Shown one piece after another: positions 43,560-54,478 of a DNA stretch of 64,000 nt. Made by a program: the position numbers and the translations under genes. Under the pieces are notes generated by a model. The model did not search any database and was not told the origin of the DNA. It worked only from the letters and a program-made list of their open reading frames with translations. Numbering within the stretch: position 1 is the first letter of the stretch; each line of letters starts with the position of its first letter. The DNA is from Pempheris klunzingeri (taxonomy: Eukaryota > Chordata > Actinopteri > Acropomatiformes > Pempheridae), in the NCBI RefSeq assembly GCF_042242105.1, contig NC_092014.1, positions 10,291,374 through 10,355,373 on the forward strand, written 5' to 3'.

Positions 43560-46500
43560 GTAAGGACATCATTTAAGATATGACAGCTGTCATTGTCCCA
43601 AGAAAGAGTCTTGTCATACCTTTGTAGCTGATTTTCTGATAAATGTAGTGTCGGTTGTTGTTGTTTCAGGGACCTTGTGGCGGACGAGTCTGATCTGGAA
43701 TTAGTTTTAACGAAGGCCTTCCTCGAAGTAGACAAAGCTCTTGCTAAGCACTTCCACTTCATTCCAAATGGTAGGTTCTTTCATGTTACATGTACATAGA
43801 TATATTGTGTGTGTATATATACATATTTACATATATACACACATATAATGACACTTTTTTCTTCTCTCTTCAAAACCTAACTTACTGCTTTGAAGCCTTG
43901 GATTTTTCAACTCACATGACCTGAGCACTTTTGGTTAGAGGTCTGTCGTTAAACCAGAAGTTATTCAATAATTGATTAACAATAAACCAGCTACAAGTAA
44001 AGCAAACGCTAGTGCTTCACCGTTTCCAGTACTGCATCTACACATTTACGAAGGCGACAAATTAAAGGAAAAGTACATGTGTGGGTAAGCATAGTTTATG
44101 TGGATCTTTCCATACAGGGCACAAGGGGTTACTGAATGGTTTTTGACGAGTATGAAAATTATGTGAATCGTGTTAGTGATCATGTTAAACACCTTTTGAA
44201 ATAATGGCATTCATTTGAGGACCAGGCTCTTGGAAAGTTTATGCTAAAGAACATTGAAGCTGTTCTAACATCTTGTGGTGCCTGACACTTAATGTTGATT
44301 TTTTTTCCCCTTTAATTTGTCATCCAACTTTGATATTTTTTCAATTTGCAAAGTATGTTGTTTAGCACAGGCTTTGGAATTTATACTAAAAATGGTATAA
44401 TTTGAGCATCCCTCAAACAAATAGATGCAAAATATTCCTCCCTATAAATCCTGTGGTCTACACTTTTGCCATTGTCATATAGAAACTTTTCAAATTAGCT
44501 TGACTAATTAGCTTGGCATTACCTCTGATTAAGGTTATGTTTTGATATAATAGCTAGTATACCTGTTATGTGGCTATTCATCGGCCACGCTGTGTGAAAT
44601 GTCCCAATATGCCTGTGTGTGTGTGTGTGCATGTTATCTACGGCAGCTGCTGACCCAGCTAAGAGCTGGAGGCCCTTGGCACCAATGTGGATGACGAGAG
44701 GCTAGATATTGAAGGAGAGTCCAGCGGGTCCTAAATCCTGGACTACTGGAAGGTTCCCTATCTTTCTCTCACTCCTCTCTGTCTCTCTCGCTCTCTCTCT
44801 TCCTGTTCTTCTCTCACCAAGTGTATGCAAAGCTTCTTGTGAGAAAGTGTTTCAGTTTGACAAGTTGAATGAGATGTGTGTTTTCAGTGACAGCTCTAGC
44901 CCGTGAGATGCAGCATGTTTGCATATGCAGATAAGGCTAAAGAACAATTTATTTATTCATTTATTTCTTTGGAGAGAGAAGGCTCTAATGCAGGCCGATA
45001 AATGTCAACATTCGTAAATTCACTCACTGACATTTGATGCTATTTTATCAAATGTGTCATCTCTTAAGGAGCTTGAGTTAAGAGTTTATGCATAATCCAT
45101 TAAATATCCACTATCTGCTCAAACATCAGTTGCCAGACCCATAAAGTTAGCTAGAACCATGTTACTGAATCAGATGTTAAAATAACATATCTGTTAGTCT
45201 GCCTTAGTAAGAACTGTTACAAATGACCAACATCAAGTAATTCAATTTGATACCATGTAACTTGTGGCAAATACGTGGTCAGTTTTTCACATTTGTAACA
45301 TTTGAAGTAAGACAAATCACCCCTCTCAGGAAGAATTAAGAGAAATATTTTTCTTTTTTAGATGAGTTTATGTGATGATTTCGTTTTAAATATCAAGATC
45401 GATACACGACACTGATTGTGTCTGTTAACAGTCATTATTTTTAGGTCCAGCCTCAGACTTAACTCTGCTGTAAAATTTGCTCTGAACCTCAACTCTGTGC
45501 TGAAACAGTTGGACCTGCATGTGTGACTGCCTCCTCTATTGTTACCTGTGTAATCTCTAGTTTGCCACTTTATGACTTCCCACCCATATGTTCATGTTTT
45601 AGTGTGTGGATGTGAGAGACGCCAATGAATGTTTTTGTGAATAATGTGAACAGTGACTTTTTGTGTGGACCTGTTATGGCACATTCCACCTCTGATGTTT
45701 CCTTTTATGTCTCGGTAGCGCCGGGGATGAATGCAGGAGCCACCTCCACCGTGGCGCTGTTGAGGGACGGCATTGAGCTGGTGGTGGCCAGTGTGGGTGA
45801 CAGCCGCGCCATGCTGTGCCGCAAGGGCAAGGCCCTTAAGCTCACTGTCGATCACACTCCTGAGAGGAAGGACGAGAAAGAGAGGTAAGATGTGACAACT
45901 GTTGTGTGAAACATAATGGCTCCTGAAGACATGAATTGTATTTGTCTTTCTTTAAAGTACATCAGGTGATTCCCAGAATAAGCAGATCTGTCATTGGCCA
46001 TAACAAATGAAAACGCCTGTGTGTAGCTGCAGGGCCTTTAAGAAACCGTTTCACTTCTGCTACTTTTGTTCCTCAAATAACTAAACTTGATTAACATCTA
46101 GTGGCTAAAAGCAGGTACTGACCTGCCCATCTAGCACCTCGGGCCCCTGGTCCATGAATGTTAAACCTGCAGGCAGAAACATGGGCATGATATTTGATCG
46201 TGACCTTTCATTTGATGACAAATGACAAAAGTTGTTCAATCTTGTTTTTATCAGTTGATGACTAATTTTTTTCCGGCCTGAACTCAAGAAGGCCATTCAT
46301 GCTTTAATTTCCTCTTGGCTTGACTACTGTAACTTATTGTGTTCAAGATTAAGCCAAAAAACAATCTCACGCCTTCAGCTTTTAACAGATACTAGAAGAC
46401 AAGCTCATATTATCCCTGTTTGAGCCTTTCTTCACTGGTCAGTTTTAGAACCCATTTTTAGGAATTTACAGATCACTTTTAAAATACTGCGTGGCTTATG

Positions 46501-49500
46501 AGCCTTAAAGCGGTCTTAGATCCTTGGGCAGGTCTCTGCTGGTTGTTCTTAAGATCCAGCTCAAGACTAAAGGTGACCGAGCACCTTTGTAACTTTGTTT
46601 TCTAAAAGTGCTATATAAATGAAGTTTGTTATAATATTATTATCATCTAGAGATTTTATTGGAAACTAATATTAATCCTTCAGAGTACATTTAATGGTGG
46701 CGTTATCAGTACTGAAGGAGTTGTATCTGCAGCAATGAGAAGGATCATTTTTATTATTTTTGGAAAAATCACTCTTTCTTTCTGAACTTAAGTAATTCTT
46801 TGTACACATCTGTATCTGAAGGATAAAGAAAAGTGGGGGTTTTATCACCTGGAATAGTCTGGGACAGCCGAACGTGAACGGCAGGTTGGCCATGACGCGC
46901 AGCATTGGAGACTTCGACCTGAAAAACATGGGGGTCATTGCTGAACCTGAGACCAAGAGAATATCGGTAGGTTTATAAAACTTTGAATAATGTCTCTCAT
47001 TTGTCTACCAGGCATTTCAGGCTAATTTCTACATGATTTTTTGACAGAATTCTTGCCTAAAAAGAGTCGGTACAGTGACACAGTCAGCTTCTACACTGTG
47101 TTCCAAATTATTATGCAAGTAGGATTTCAGTTAAATAAACTTTTGTTTTTTTGTTTTTCAATGAAACATTTTGCTTGTGTTGTTTCTCCTGTCTGTTTAA
47201 AACACTGACATCAATTTCAGACAGGTTTGATAATTTATTTGGCTGGTGAGCCTAATTAAAGGGAAACTACTTAAGGAGGTTGTTCCACATTATTACGCAA
47301 GTCACAGGTTTCATGCAATATGGGGAGAAAGAAAGATCTTTCTGCAGATGAAAAGAGTGAAATATTGCAATGCCTTGCAAAAGGTATGAAAACACTGGAA
47401 ATTTTCATGAAAACCTAAGAGAGATCATCGTACTGTGAGAAGATACGTGTGTGATTCAGAGCTTAGACGGGTTCGTTCAGATAAAGGTGCATTGAGGAAG
47501 ATTTTTCTCAAGCAAATACATCGTATTAAGACAGCAGCTGTTAAAAAGCCACTGCTGGGTGGCTGGTGGATGGCCACCATGTCCCAACAAGGCTGTTGGG
47601 CCATGGTGGCTGGTGGTTGGTCAGCAAAAAGGTGGTGGAGTGATGTTTTGGGCTGGAATAATGGGGAGTGAGCTGGTAGGCCCCTTCAGGGTGCCCGAAG
47701 GTGTCAAAATGACCTATGCAAAATATGTGGAGTTCCTAACGGATCATTTCCTGCCTTGGTATAAAAAGAAGAACCGTGCCTTCCGGAGTAAAATCATTTT
47801 CATGCAAGACAATGCACCGTCCCATGCTGCAAAAAATACCATTGAATCCTTGGCTGCTATGGGCATAAAGGGAGAGAAAATCATGGTGTGGCTACCATCA
47901 TCCGCTGACCTCAACCCTATTGAGAACCTGTGGAGCACCCTTACAAGGAAGATCTATGAGGGTGGGCGGCAGTATACCTCAAAACAGCAGCTCTGGGAGG
48001 CAATTCTGGCATAATTATATGAAATCCAGGCAGAAACTACACATGGACTCACAAGTTCAATGGATGGGAGAGTTGTGAAGGTGCTATTCAAGAAGGGCTC
48101 CTATGTTAACATGTAACTTGACCTATAAAGATGTTTTTGATTGAAACAGCATTTATTTTGAATATCTCCTAATGCAGAGAATACAACAGATTTGCATTTT
48201 CAATTCTTTACAAGCTATTGAATGCTTTGAAACTCTGTTGTGCATAATAATTTGGAACACTGTATTTTGAGTTATTTAAAAAAAAAAAAACACTGTCATC
48301 ATCTGAAGTTTTGTTTAATAAAATCCTGATTATAATATAATTGTTGAGGATTTAAAAAATCGTACCGACTGTCATTTGTATTGACTATTTAGGAAAAACG
48401 AACAAAAACAGCATATGTGTAATAATTTGGAACACAGTGTATACACTAATGTATGTACAGCAGCATAATGGCACTTAACAACAGACTTTACAACAAATGT
48501 AGTCAGTACATATTTTAACAACACCAGGATGTATGCAACTTCCTTCTACAAATGTGTTCAGTGAGCAAATATTACAGCCTTTGTCTTAAATGTGATGATC
48601 TAAACGCCTGACAATGACAGTTGCCCACCTGGATATATATTTGTGTGTGGATGTTCATCTGAATAAACTGCACTGCACAAGTTCACATCTGTTTTAACTT
48701 GTAAATAAGTCTGTGTGGACACTCCATCATTAGATATTTTACAGTTCGGTTGTTATTAATATCTCTTATAGATTGCAGTAATAATTTGGTGCTTCTTGGC
48801 AGCAGAACAGTTTCAGAAAGGAGAAATGTCGCTAAATATTTCTTTCCCTGTCTTCAGTTGCACCACGCCCACGACTCGTTCCTGGCGCTGACCACAGACG
48901 GCGTTAACTTCATTATGAATAGTCAGGAGATCTGCAATGTCATCAACCAGTGCCACGACCCCAAGGAGGCGGCTCAGAGAATATCTGACCAGGTGAGACG
49001 TTCATGCTTGGCTTTTGATAGGCCTCACTCTGCTCTCTAGCTCATACGCACATATTGGAAGCATTATTACTGTGGTTTTGTTCCTTGAAGGGTAAAAGAT
49101 GCTTTCGGATGGCGTGCGGCTGCCACCACAGCAGGCAGCAGCTCTGCCAGCTCCGGGTTACCTCAGAATCTTAAAGTCAGCACACCAACTACATTATAAT
49201 AGAGGAAATGGATATGATAGGATTAATATAGCATGTTTTGTTAGCTAGTATCATAAAGATTGCTAATTGTCCCAGATAATCAGACTTTGAAGCTGGCGTT
49301 GCTCCCAAACCATTTCTCCTCATCGGTTTCTTAACTCAGATACAGTCTCTCTCATATTTCCGCTGAGTGGTTGTGTGCTTCGTGCCAACAGTCCGTCACT
49401 GAGCCACGACTCAAATTTGGCCGCATTTGCTAATTTGCGATTAGCTCACAAGCTTTAGCCTTGTGGAAGACTCTGGTGCAATGGGTGCATTGGTAGGTCG

Positions 49501-49909
49501 ACTGGCAGGTTGGCTGTCCAATGATTTAATTTGAGCCAAAGTAAATAATTGGATGGGCTTATTGTAGTCATGTGACAGCCACAGATACCAGGTCTTTTCT
49601 TTCTTTTCCTCTAACCGTTGTTGCGCTGTATAATGGTTGCTGTATGTAAAAGATCTATTCGCTACACCTGCCAAAGCTTGGAGGTTTACAATGTGGCCCA
49701 GCTTCAATGGAAATCTGCCAGTAAGCAGACACATACACATATTTTAATGTATTTCAAATTGTTCTCTTCTCCGTCAGGCTCTTCAGTACGGCTCAGAGGA
49801 CAACAGCACAATTATCGTGGTGCCCTTTGGTGCCTGGGGAAAGCACCAGAATTCAGACTCAAGTTTCTCCTTCAGCCGAAGTTTTGTGTCCAGTGGTCGC
49901 TGGGCGTAG
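43096..49909 (+). CDS. ppm1k: PPM1K, mitochondrial PP2C-type protein phosphatase, complete, 6 coding exons
   Basis: Exons: 43096-43559, 43670-43770, 45719-45884, 46822-46966, 48858-48992, 49778-49909. They total 1,143 nt = 380 aa plus TAG (human 372 aa), with all phases consistent. PPM1K dephosphorylates the E1-alpha subunit of the branched-chain keto acid dehydrogenase complex in the mitochondrial matrix, activating branched-chain amino acid breakdown. Visible PP2C hallmarks are RKENEDRF (about 112-119), DGHGG (about 135-139, metal ligand Asp), [24 protein letters not shown], the [13 protein letters not shown] motif, LTTDGVNF and the [12 protein letters not shown] motif. The N-terminus has Arg and hydrophobic residues and no acidic residue before about residue 35, as expected of a mitochondrial import signal. 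It is divergent from HERC3 and upstream of ABCG2, as in other vertebrates. Confidence 0.96.
43670..43770 (+). CDS. ppm1k: PPM1K exon 2 (coding)
   Basis: Encodes [20 protein letters not shown] then [13 protein letters not shown]. Acceptor TTTCAG, donor GTAGGT. Confidence 0.93.
43771..45718 (+). other. PPM1K intron 2
   Basis: Contains TATG/TATA-rich sequence just after the donor (43,796-43,850), a TG run (44,614-44,629) and a CT-rich run (44,765-44,815). No exon recognised. Confidence 0.6.
44614..44629. repeat. (TG)8 microsatellite
   Basis: In PPM1K intron 2. Confidence 0.9.
45719..45884 (+). CDS. ppm1k: PPM1K exon 3 (coding)
   Basis: Encodes [38 protein letters not shown] and [12 protein letters not shown]. 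Acceptor CGGTAG, donor GTAAGA. Confidence 0.95.
46130..46645 (+). mobile_element. degraded L2/CR1-like LINE 3' end
   Basis: In PPM1K intron 3. Broken frames show [12 protein letters not shown], then a region like the reverse transcriptase C-terminal phrase LDYCN..L..L with [11 protein letters not shown] sequence, and later GDRAPL-like sequence. It ends in AAAAGTGCTATATAAATGAA followed by a short TTAT-rich tail, the usual form of teleost L2 3' ends. Many stops and indels; not functional. Confidence 0.6.
46822..46966 (+). CDS. ppm1k: PPM1K exon 4 (coding)
   Basis: Encodes [35 protein letters not shown] and [11 protein letters not shown]. The acceptor is a weak-looking CTGAAG without a strong pyrimidine tract. 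Donor GTAGGT. Confidence 0.93.
47094..48439 (+). mobile_element. Tc1/mariner-type element, DD37E-like, IR/DR layout, decayed
   Basis: Flanked by TA (47092-47093, 48440-48441). The outer ends are inverted repeats starting CACTGTGTTCCAAATTATTA. Each end has a second inner copy of the TTCCAAATTATTA-type site: left at 47281-47307, about 182 bp in; right at 48246-48259, about 175 bp in. It sits in PPM1K intron 4 in the same orientation as the gene. The transposase remnant is listed separately. Confidence 0.8.
47320..48014 (+). pseudogene. broken Tc1/mariner transposase with DD37E-like spacing
   Basis: Three reading frames are needed: [20 protein letters not shown] (from 47320), [20 protein letters not shown] (about 47,470-47,530) and a longer 3' frame (47,640-48,014) with [18 protein letters not shown] and [17 protein letters not shown]. 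The second catalytic Asp (QDN) and the Glu (NPIEN) are separated by 37 residues. The region expected to hold the first catalytic Asp is missing, replaced around 47,555-47,640 by GGTGGCTGG-type repeats. Frameshifts and internal loss make it non-functional. Confidence 0.75.
48858..48992 (+). CDS. ppm1k: PPM1K exon 5 (coding)
   Basis: Encodes [38 protein letters not shown] and AQRISDQ. Acceptor CTTCAG, donor GTGAGA. Confidence 0.95.
49778..49909 (+). CDS. ppm1k: PPM1K terminal exon
   Basis: Encodes [20 protein letters not shown] and [14 protein letters not shown], then TAG at 49907-49909. The C-terminus GRWA is identical to human. Confidence 0.96.
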   Translation, partial: ALQYGSEDNSTIIVVPFGAWGKHQNSDSSFSFSRSFVSSGRWA

Positions 49910-52225
49910 TCAGCAGGACGTTGGATGAAAAGGTTTGGTCTGTGGACCTAAATTAATGTGTGCAATACAATCGAACAGTGCCCTTGTGGAATTACATTAT
50001 TAAGAGTGCGTTTTGCCCAAACAATAATACCTATTGTTGTAACATCTTATTTAGAGTAGCATGATATTTATTAGCCTCTGGGAAGTGAGAGGCGATGAAT
50101 TCATGATGTGCACTAAATGAAAAACATCCATTTTGTACAAGGTTTTGTCTGCTAGCAAGCCACCAACCTTGGGTACTATAAGCTGGGAAGTGTTTGAATG
50201 GCAGATAGGAATTCATACATGTCCTTCTTTACATCAGTTAAGATTTAGGCCTAGTGTTCCTGACTGTCTGCCATTCAGATATTTTAAATATCTTTTAAGC
50301 TGTTCATAACACCCAAGTTTGCACTTTTTTTAATTTTCATTGTTAACTTGGACAAGTTGCATTTTCAAAAAATAGACGATACACAGTAGTGCGCCTGGAT
50401 TTTACCAGTTTGAAGCCCGCTGTGTCTAACTTTGGACCATTTCTCAGCTTCGACAGGGCTACATGCGTAGAAAAGAGCAGGACATTACAACAATTCAACT
50501 GCATTAACTTCTCAATTGACTGGAATCAGTATGAAAACAAAAATGCTTAAATGTCCAAAGTACACCACAATTTCTGAAACAACTGGAATATAAGTTTCAC
50601 AAGTAAAATGAGTCTAAATGACTGTATTTCAATTATAGTGTTTCCTTTTCATCTTGCGGAACTAAATTAGATTATACTGGAACATGAACAGCATCAGCTT
50701 TTTTAAGCTCTTCCAATCATATCTCCATTTGGAAGGACTTCCCCGTACACATCGTTTTACTCTTTTCGTGAAATGACTCCTGTAAAGCATCAATTGCACA
50801 TTCTTGATGGTTTGGGAAAAATGAACAAAACCCTGAATGTCCCGTGACATAGTGAACTGGTGAGAGTTGTTTGTATGAGCAGCGTTTCAGTGGTTTAATC
50901 TGAGATGAATAAGTATAAGATGCTCAACGTCTCTTGCTATGTAAACATTGCTCCAGCTTGAATAAGTGTTAATATCTGTATTGATATGAAGCAGGTCTTG
51001 CCCGGGCACAAAGATGTTCAGGGCACAGAAATGTACAGTTTATGTTTTGTAAATAATTATATTTATGTATTTCTGGAAAACTGGTAGTTCTCAGTCACAT
51101 TTAGAGTATGTCACACACAGGATCTCTCTCGCCTGGTTGCTTGTTCGGTGTAAAGCTATATAACCTTGATTGTAACTCACAATCAGTAATTCCTCATTTA
51201 TGCCACTTATTTGTCACTCAGAAAGAGCAAAGCACACTTGAATGCAACACTAAAGAACTGTTCAGCTAAGAGCCATGTATGACAATGTGAATGTTCGCTT
51301 AAATGCCCTCCATAACTTAAGAATACAATCAAACCCAGTAGGGTTCAGGAGTAATTAAGCTGTAGAAGTCGTCTTGGCTGGCCTAATATGAGTGGATACA
51401 TTTAGACTTAAACCATTAGTTTGACTGTACAGTCACTCCTGGTCTTTTGTTTTGTGGTTGTTACAGCTAGACGAATGCAGCACATCATATTTATCGGCGC
51501 TGTTCTATTTGTGAGGTGTACAAATGTTGCGTAACATCAGTTTTTCCTCCATTTATACAGCATTTATATGTGTTTTGTAAATACTGTTATTTTTTTCCTC
51601 TCAGTCGCATATTGAATGAAACCTTGAATTATTATGAGGACTTAGTCTTTATAATTAACACGTCCTACTCACAAACCTCCTCGCCTGGCAAAGGTATCTG
51701 TCGCACTGTGTTTTTAATTTCTTCGTTTGGTTTCATTGCCGTTCAAATATAATCACTGTAGCTGTGGGCCTGCATCTGGGACCTAAATGTGACTGTTTCA
51801 ACAACACTCTGTCAGTACTGTATTTTGGGTCTGAGTGGCTTGTGAGACACTTCAATTAAAAACTATCCATCAGAAATTAATTCGTGTTTTTAGTTGTATT
51901 TTTGTAGGAATTTGGGCAAACATTCTACTGTACCAGGATGTAAATGTTTTACACATTTCCATCTTGTACATTTCATCTGAGAAAATACAACAAATGCTGA
52001 ACCAGGGTCACTTTGAGAACCATAAATTAATTCATTTTTTCATTTACTGATAAATGAAGCCTGATTAACTGGATTTTTTGAAGGCTGATGTTGATATCAA
52101 CATTTGAGAGTTAAATAATTTAGAATCGTATCTGCTGGTAATTTTAAGATTAAGATTTCTCAGATTAACTGCTCTTTTTAAACTCTCTTTATTGACTTTA
52201 ACAACTGAACACACACACCTACATA
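49910..52225. other. PPM1K 3' flank and intergenic sequence
   Basis: The start of this stretch is the PPM1K 3' UTR; no canonical AATAAA was found close to the stop, so its end is not set. The rest is AT-rich without recognised features. Confidence 0.5.
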
Positions 52226-52227
52226 TA

Positions 52228-52343
52228 CAGTGGGGCAAAAAAGTATTTAGTCAGCCACCAATTGTGCAAGTTCTCCCACTTAAAAAGATGAGAGAGGCCT
52301 GTAATTTTCATCATAGGTACACTTCAACTTTGAGAGACAGAAT
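52228..52343 (+). repeat. left terminal inverted repeat of Tc1 element
   Basis: Pairs with 53540-53651. Includes GCCTGTAATTTTCATCATAG shared by both ends. Confidence 0.9.
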
Positions 52344-52419
52344 GGGGGGAAAGAATCCAGAAAATCAGTATAAAAGACACCTGTCCACAACCTCAAACAG
52401 TCACACTCCAAACTCCACT

Positions 52420-53442
52420 ATGGCCAAGACCAAAGAGCTGTCAAAGGACACCAGAAACAAAGTTGTAGACCTGCACCAGGCTGGGAAGACTGAATCTGCA
52501 ATAGGTAAGCAGCTTGGTGTGAAGAAATCAACTGTGGGAGCAATTATTAGAAAATGGAAGACATACAAGACCACTGATAATCTCCCTCGATCTGGGGCTC
52601 CACGCAAGATCTCACTCCGTGGGGTCAAAATGATCACAAGAACGGTGGGCAAAAATCCCAGAACCACACGGGGGGACCTAGTGAATGACCTGCAGAGAGC
52701 TGGGACCAAAGTAACAAAGGCTACCATCAGTAACACACTACGCTGCCAGGGACTCAAACCCTGCAGTGCCAGACGTGTCCCCTTGCTTAAGCCAGTACAT
52801 GTCCAGGCCCGTCTGAAGTTTGCTAGAGAGCATTTGGATGATCCAGAAGAGGATTGGGAGAATGTCATATGGTCAGATGAAACCAAAATAGAACTTTTTG
52901 GTAAAAACTCAACTTGTTGTGTTTGGAGGAGAAAGAATGCTGAGTTGCATCCAAAGAACACCATACCTACTGTGAAGCATGGGGGTGGAAACATCATGCT
53001 TTGGGGCTGTTTTTCTGCAAAGGGACCAGGACGACTGATCCATGTAAAGGAAAGAATGAATGGGGCCATGTATCGTGAGATTTTGAGTGAAAACCTCCTT
53101 CCATCAGCAAGGGCATTGAAGATGAAACGTGGCTGGGTCTTTCAGCATGACAATGATCCCAAACACACCGCCCGGGCAACGAAGGAGTGGCTTCGTAAGA
53201 AGCATTTCAAGGTCCTGGAGTGGCCGAGCCAGTCTCCAGATCTCAACCCCATAGAAAATCTTTGGAGGGAGTTGAAAGTCCGTGTTGCCCAGCGACAGCC
53301 CCAAAACATCACTGCTCTAGAGGAGATCTGCATGGAGGAATGGGCCAAAATACCAGCAACAGTGTGTGAAAACCTTGTGAAGACTTACAGAAAACGTTTG
53401 ACCTCTGTCATTGCCAACAAAGGGTATATAACAAAGTATTGA
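52420..53442 (+). CDS. Tc1 transposase, DD34E, 340 aa, uninterrupted
   Basis: The start is the ATG at 52420 ([10 protein letters not shown]), which gives the 340-aa length usual for Tc1 transposases; the open frame extends upstream into the inverted repeat without being part of the protein. Residues 1-120 form the paired helix-turn-helix DNA-binding region, with a basic PRSGAPRK linker near 56-63. The catalytic triad is Asp153 (WSDETK), Asp244 (QHDNDPKH) and Glu279 (DLNPIENLW), with 34 residues between the last two. These enzymes cut and paste DNA at TA sites from their inverted repeats. A polyadenylation hexamer AATAAA follows at 53492-53497. No stop, frameshift or missing catalytic residue is seen; activity is not shown. 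Confidence 0.95.
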   Translation: MAKTKELSKDTRNKVVDLHQAGKTESAIGKQLGVKKSTVGAIIRKWKTYKTTDNLPRSGAPRKISLRGVKMITRTVGKNPRTTRGDLVNDLQRAGTKVTKATISNTLRCQGLKPCSARRVPLLKPVHVQARLKFAREHLDDPEEDWENVIWSDETKIELFGKNSTCCVWRRKNAELHPKNTIPTVKHGGGNIMLWGCFSAKGPGRLIHVKERMNGAMYREILSENLLPSARALKMKRGWVFQHDNDPKHTARATKEWLRKKHFKVLEWPSQSPDLNPIENLWRELKVRVAQRQPQNITALEEICMEEWAKIPATVCENLVKTYRKRLTSVIANKGYITKY

Positions 53443-53539
53443 GATGAACTTTTGTTATTGACCAAATACTTATTTTCCACCATAATTTGCAAATAAATTC
53501 TTTAAAAAATGTGATTTTCTGGGTTTGTTTTTTTTTTTA

Positions 53540-53651
53540 ATTCTGTCTCTCATAGTTGTGGTATACCTATGATGAAAATTACAGGCCTCTCATCTTTAAG
53601 TGGGAGAACTTGCACAATTGGTGGCTGACTAAATACTTTTTTGCCCCACTG
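53540..53651 (-). repeat. right terminal inverted repeat of Tc1 element
   Basis: Reverse complement of the left end with a few small indels; abuts the TA at 53652-53653. Confidence 0.9.
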
Positions 53652-53653
53652 TA

Positions 53654-54259
53654 TAGACATACCAGTGAATGTGTATATATACATACACATAATACAGGAC
53701 ACACAAAAATTATATTAAAACAACCAAAGCTTTAGTCATAACTTCTTCCACCTGTCTTAATAATGTACAAATACATTATATCCCCAGCTGCTTCCACCAT
53801 AACTCTTTCCTCTGTACAAAACATCTGAATGGACCCCAAATGTTGTGAAAGAGGCTGATTCCCCTGAATAAATTAAGCTATTTAAGAGTTTTACAGTTGA
53901 AAAATAAACTTATCAGATGCATTATGTGGTTGACAGAGATTCTTGCATGCATTTATCTGTACTGTAATTCCTTATTTCTTAATCGGCTGACACACAGTGA
54001 TCACCAATACTGATGTATCTGCGCTGACCAAATATCAACTGGTGTCATTGTTTTCCAAGTTAAATTTAAGGTATCAAAGAATTTAACCACCAGGTAAACT
54101 TTGTTATGAGTCCGTTGTTTAATGAATATTTCTATTAAAAAACAAGTAAATATTTAAGTCTTATTTTACAATACCAGCTATCGTTTCCAGATATACTGAT
54201 TCATCAGTAGCTTCAATAAAAAGATCAAAGTTGGCACATCAATCTCTAAGTCATCAGAG
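53654..54259. other. intergenic sequence upstream of ABCG2
   Basis: AT-rich, no recognised feature. Confidence 0.5.
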
Positions 54260-54478
54260 TGGTGTGTAAAGGGTTAAAGCGGTGTGCGGCTCGCTGGGCT
54301 CTCGGCTGAGTGTGTGGCTGGATGGTGGGGCACCTGTCCCTGCTGTCATGAGCTGATGTTAGTCAGCCTGCACAGTCTCCCTCTGCTCTGTCCGTCTGCA
54401 GCCTGCAGCAGCAGCACTCCTGAAGCCGGCTGCAGCAGGACTACGAACCAGCAGCCCCTCTCACAGTCTCACAGCCCG
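54260..54478 (+). promoter_or_regulatory. abcg2: candidate ABCG2 promoter and non-coding first exon
   Basis: A locally GC-richer stretch with CAGCAG-rich sequence ends at 54478 before a strong GTAAGT donor. The next usable acceptor ends at 56037, just before the ABCG2 start exon. The layout of a non-coding first exon followed by a coding exon 2 matches ABCG2 in other vertebrates. The 5' end is not determined. Confidence 0.5.

Larger units (their letters stand above)
52228..53651 (+). mobile_element. complete Tc1 transposon, 1,424 bp, apparently intact
   Basis: TA target duplications flank it at 52226-52227 and 53652-53653. Inverted repeats of about 115 bp (52228-52343 and 53540-53651) begin CAGTGGGGCAAAAAAGTATT at both ends and are nearly identical for the first 57 bases; they differ later by small indels. 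The enclosed transposase frame is uninterrupted. It lies between PPM1K and ABCG2 on the same strand. Confidence 0.95.

Noticed and set aside
52192..52419. Upstream extension of the Tc1 transposase frame giving a 416-residue protein
   Set aside because: The extension runs through the inverted repeat; the ATG at 52420 gives the normal 340-aa family length.
52401..53069. 222-codon minus-strand frame across the Tc1 element
   Set aside because: It is the antisense shadow of the transposase, with no family resemblance.
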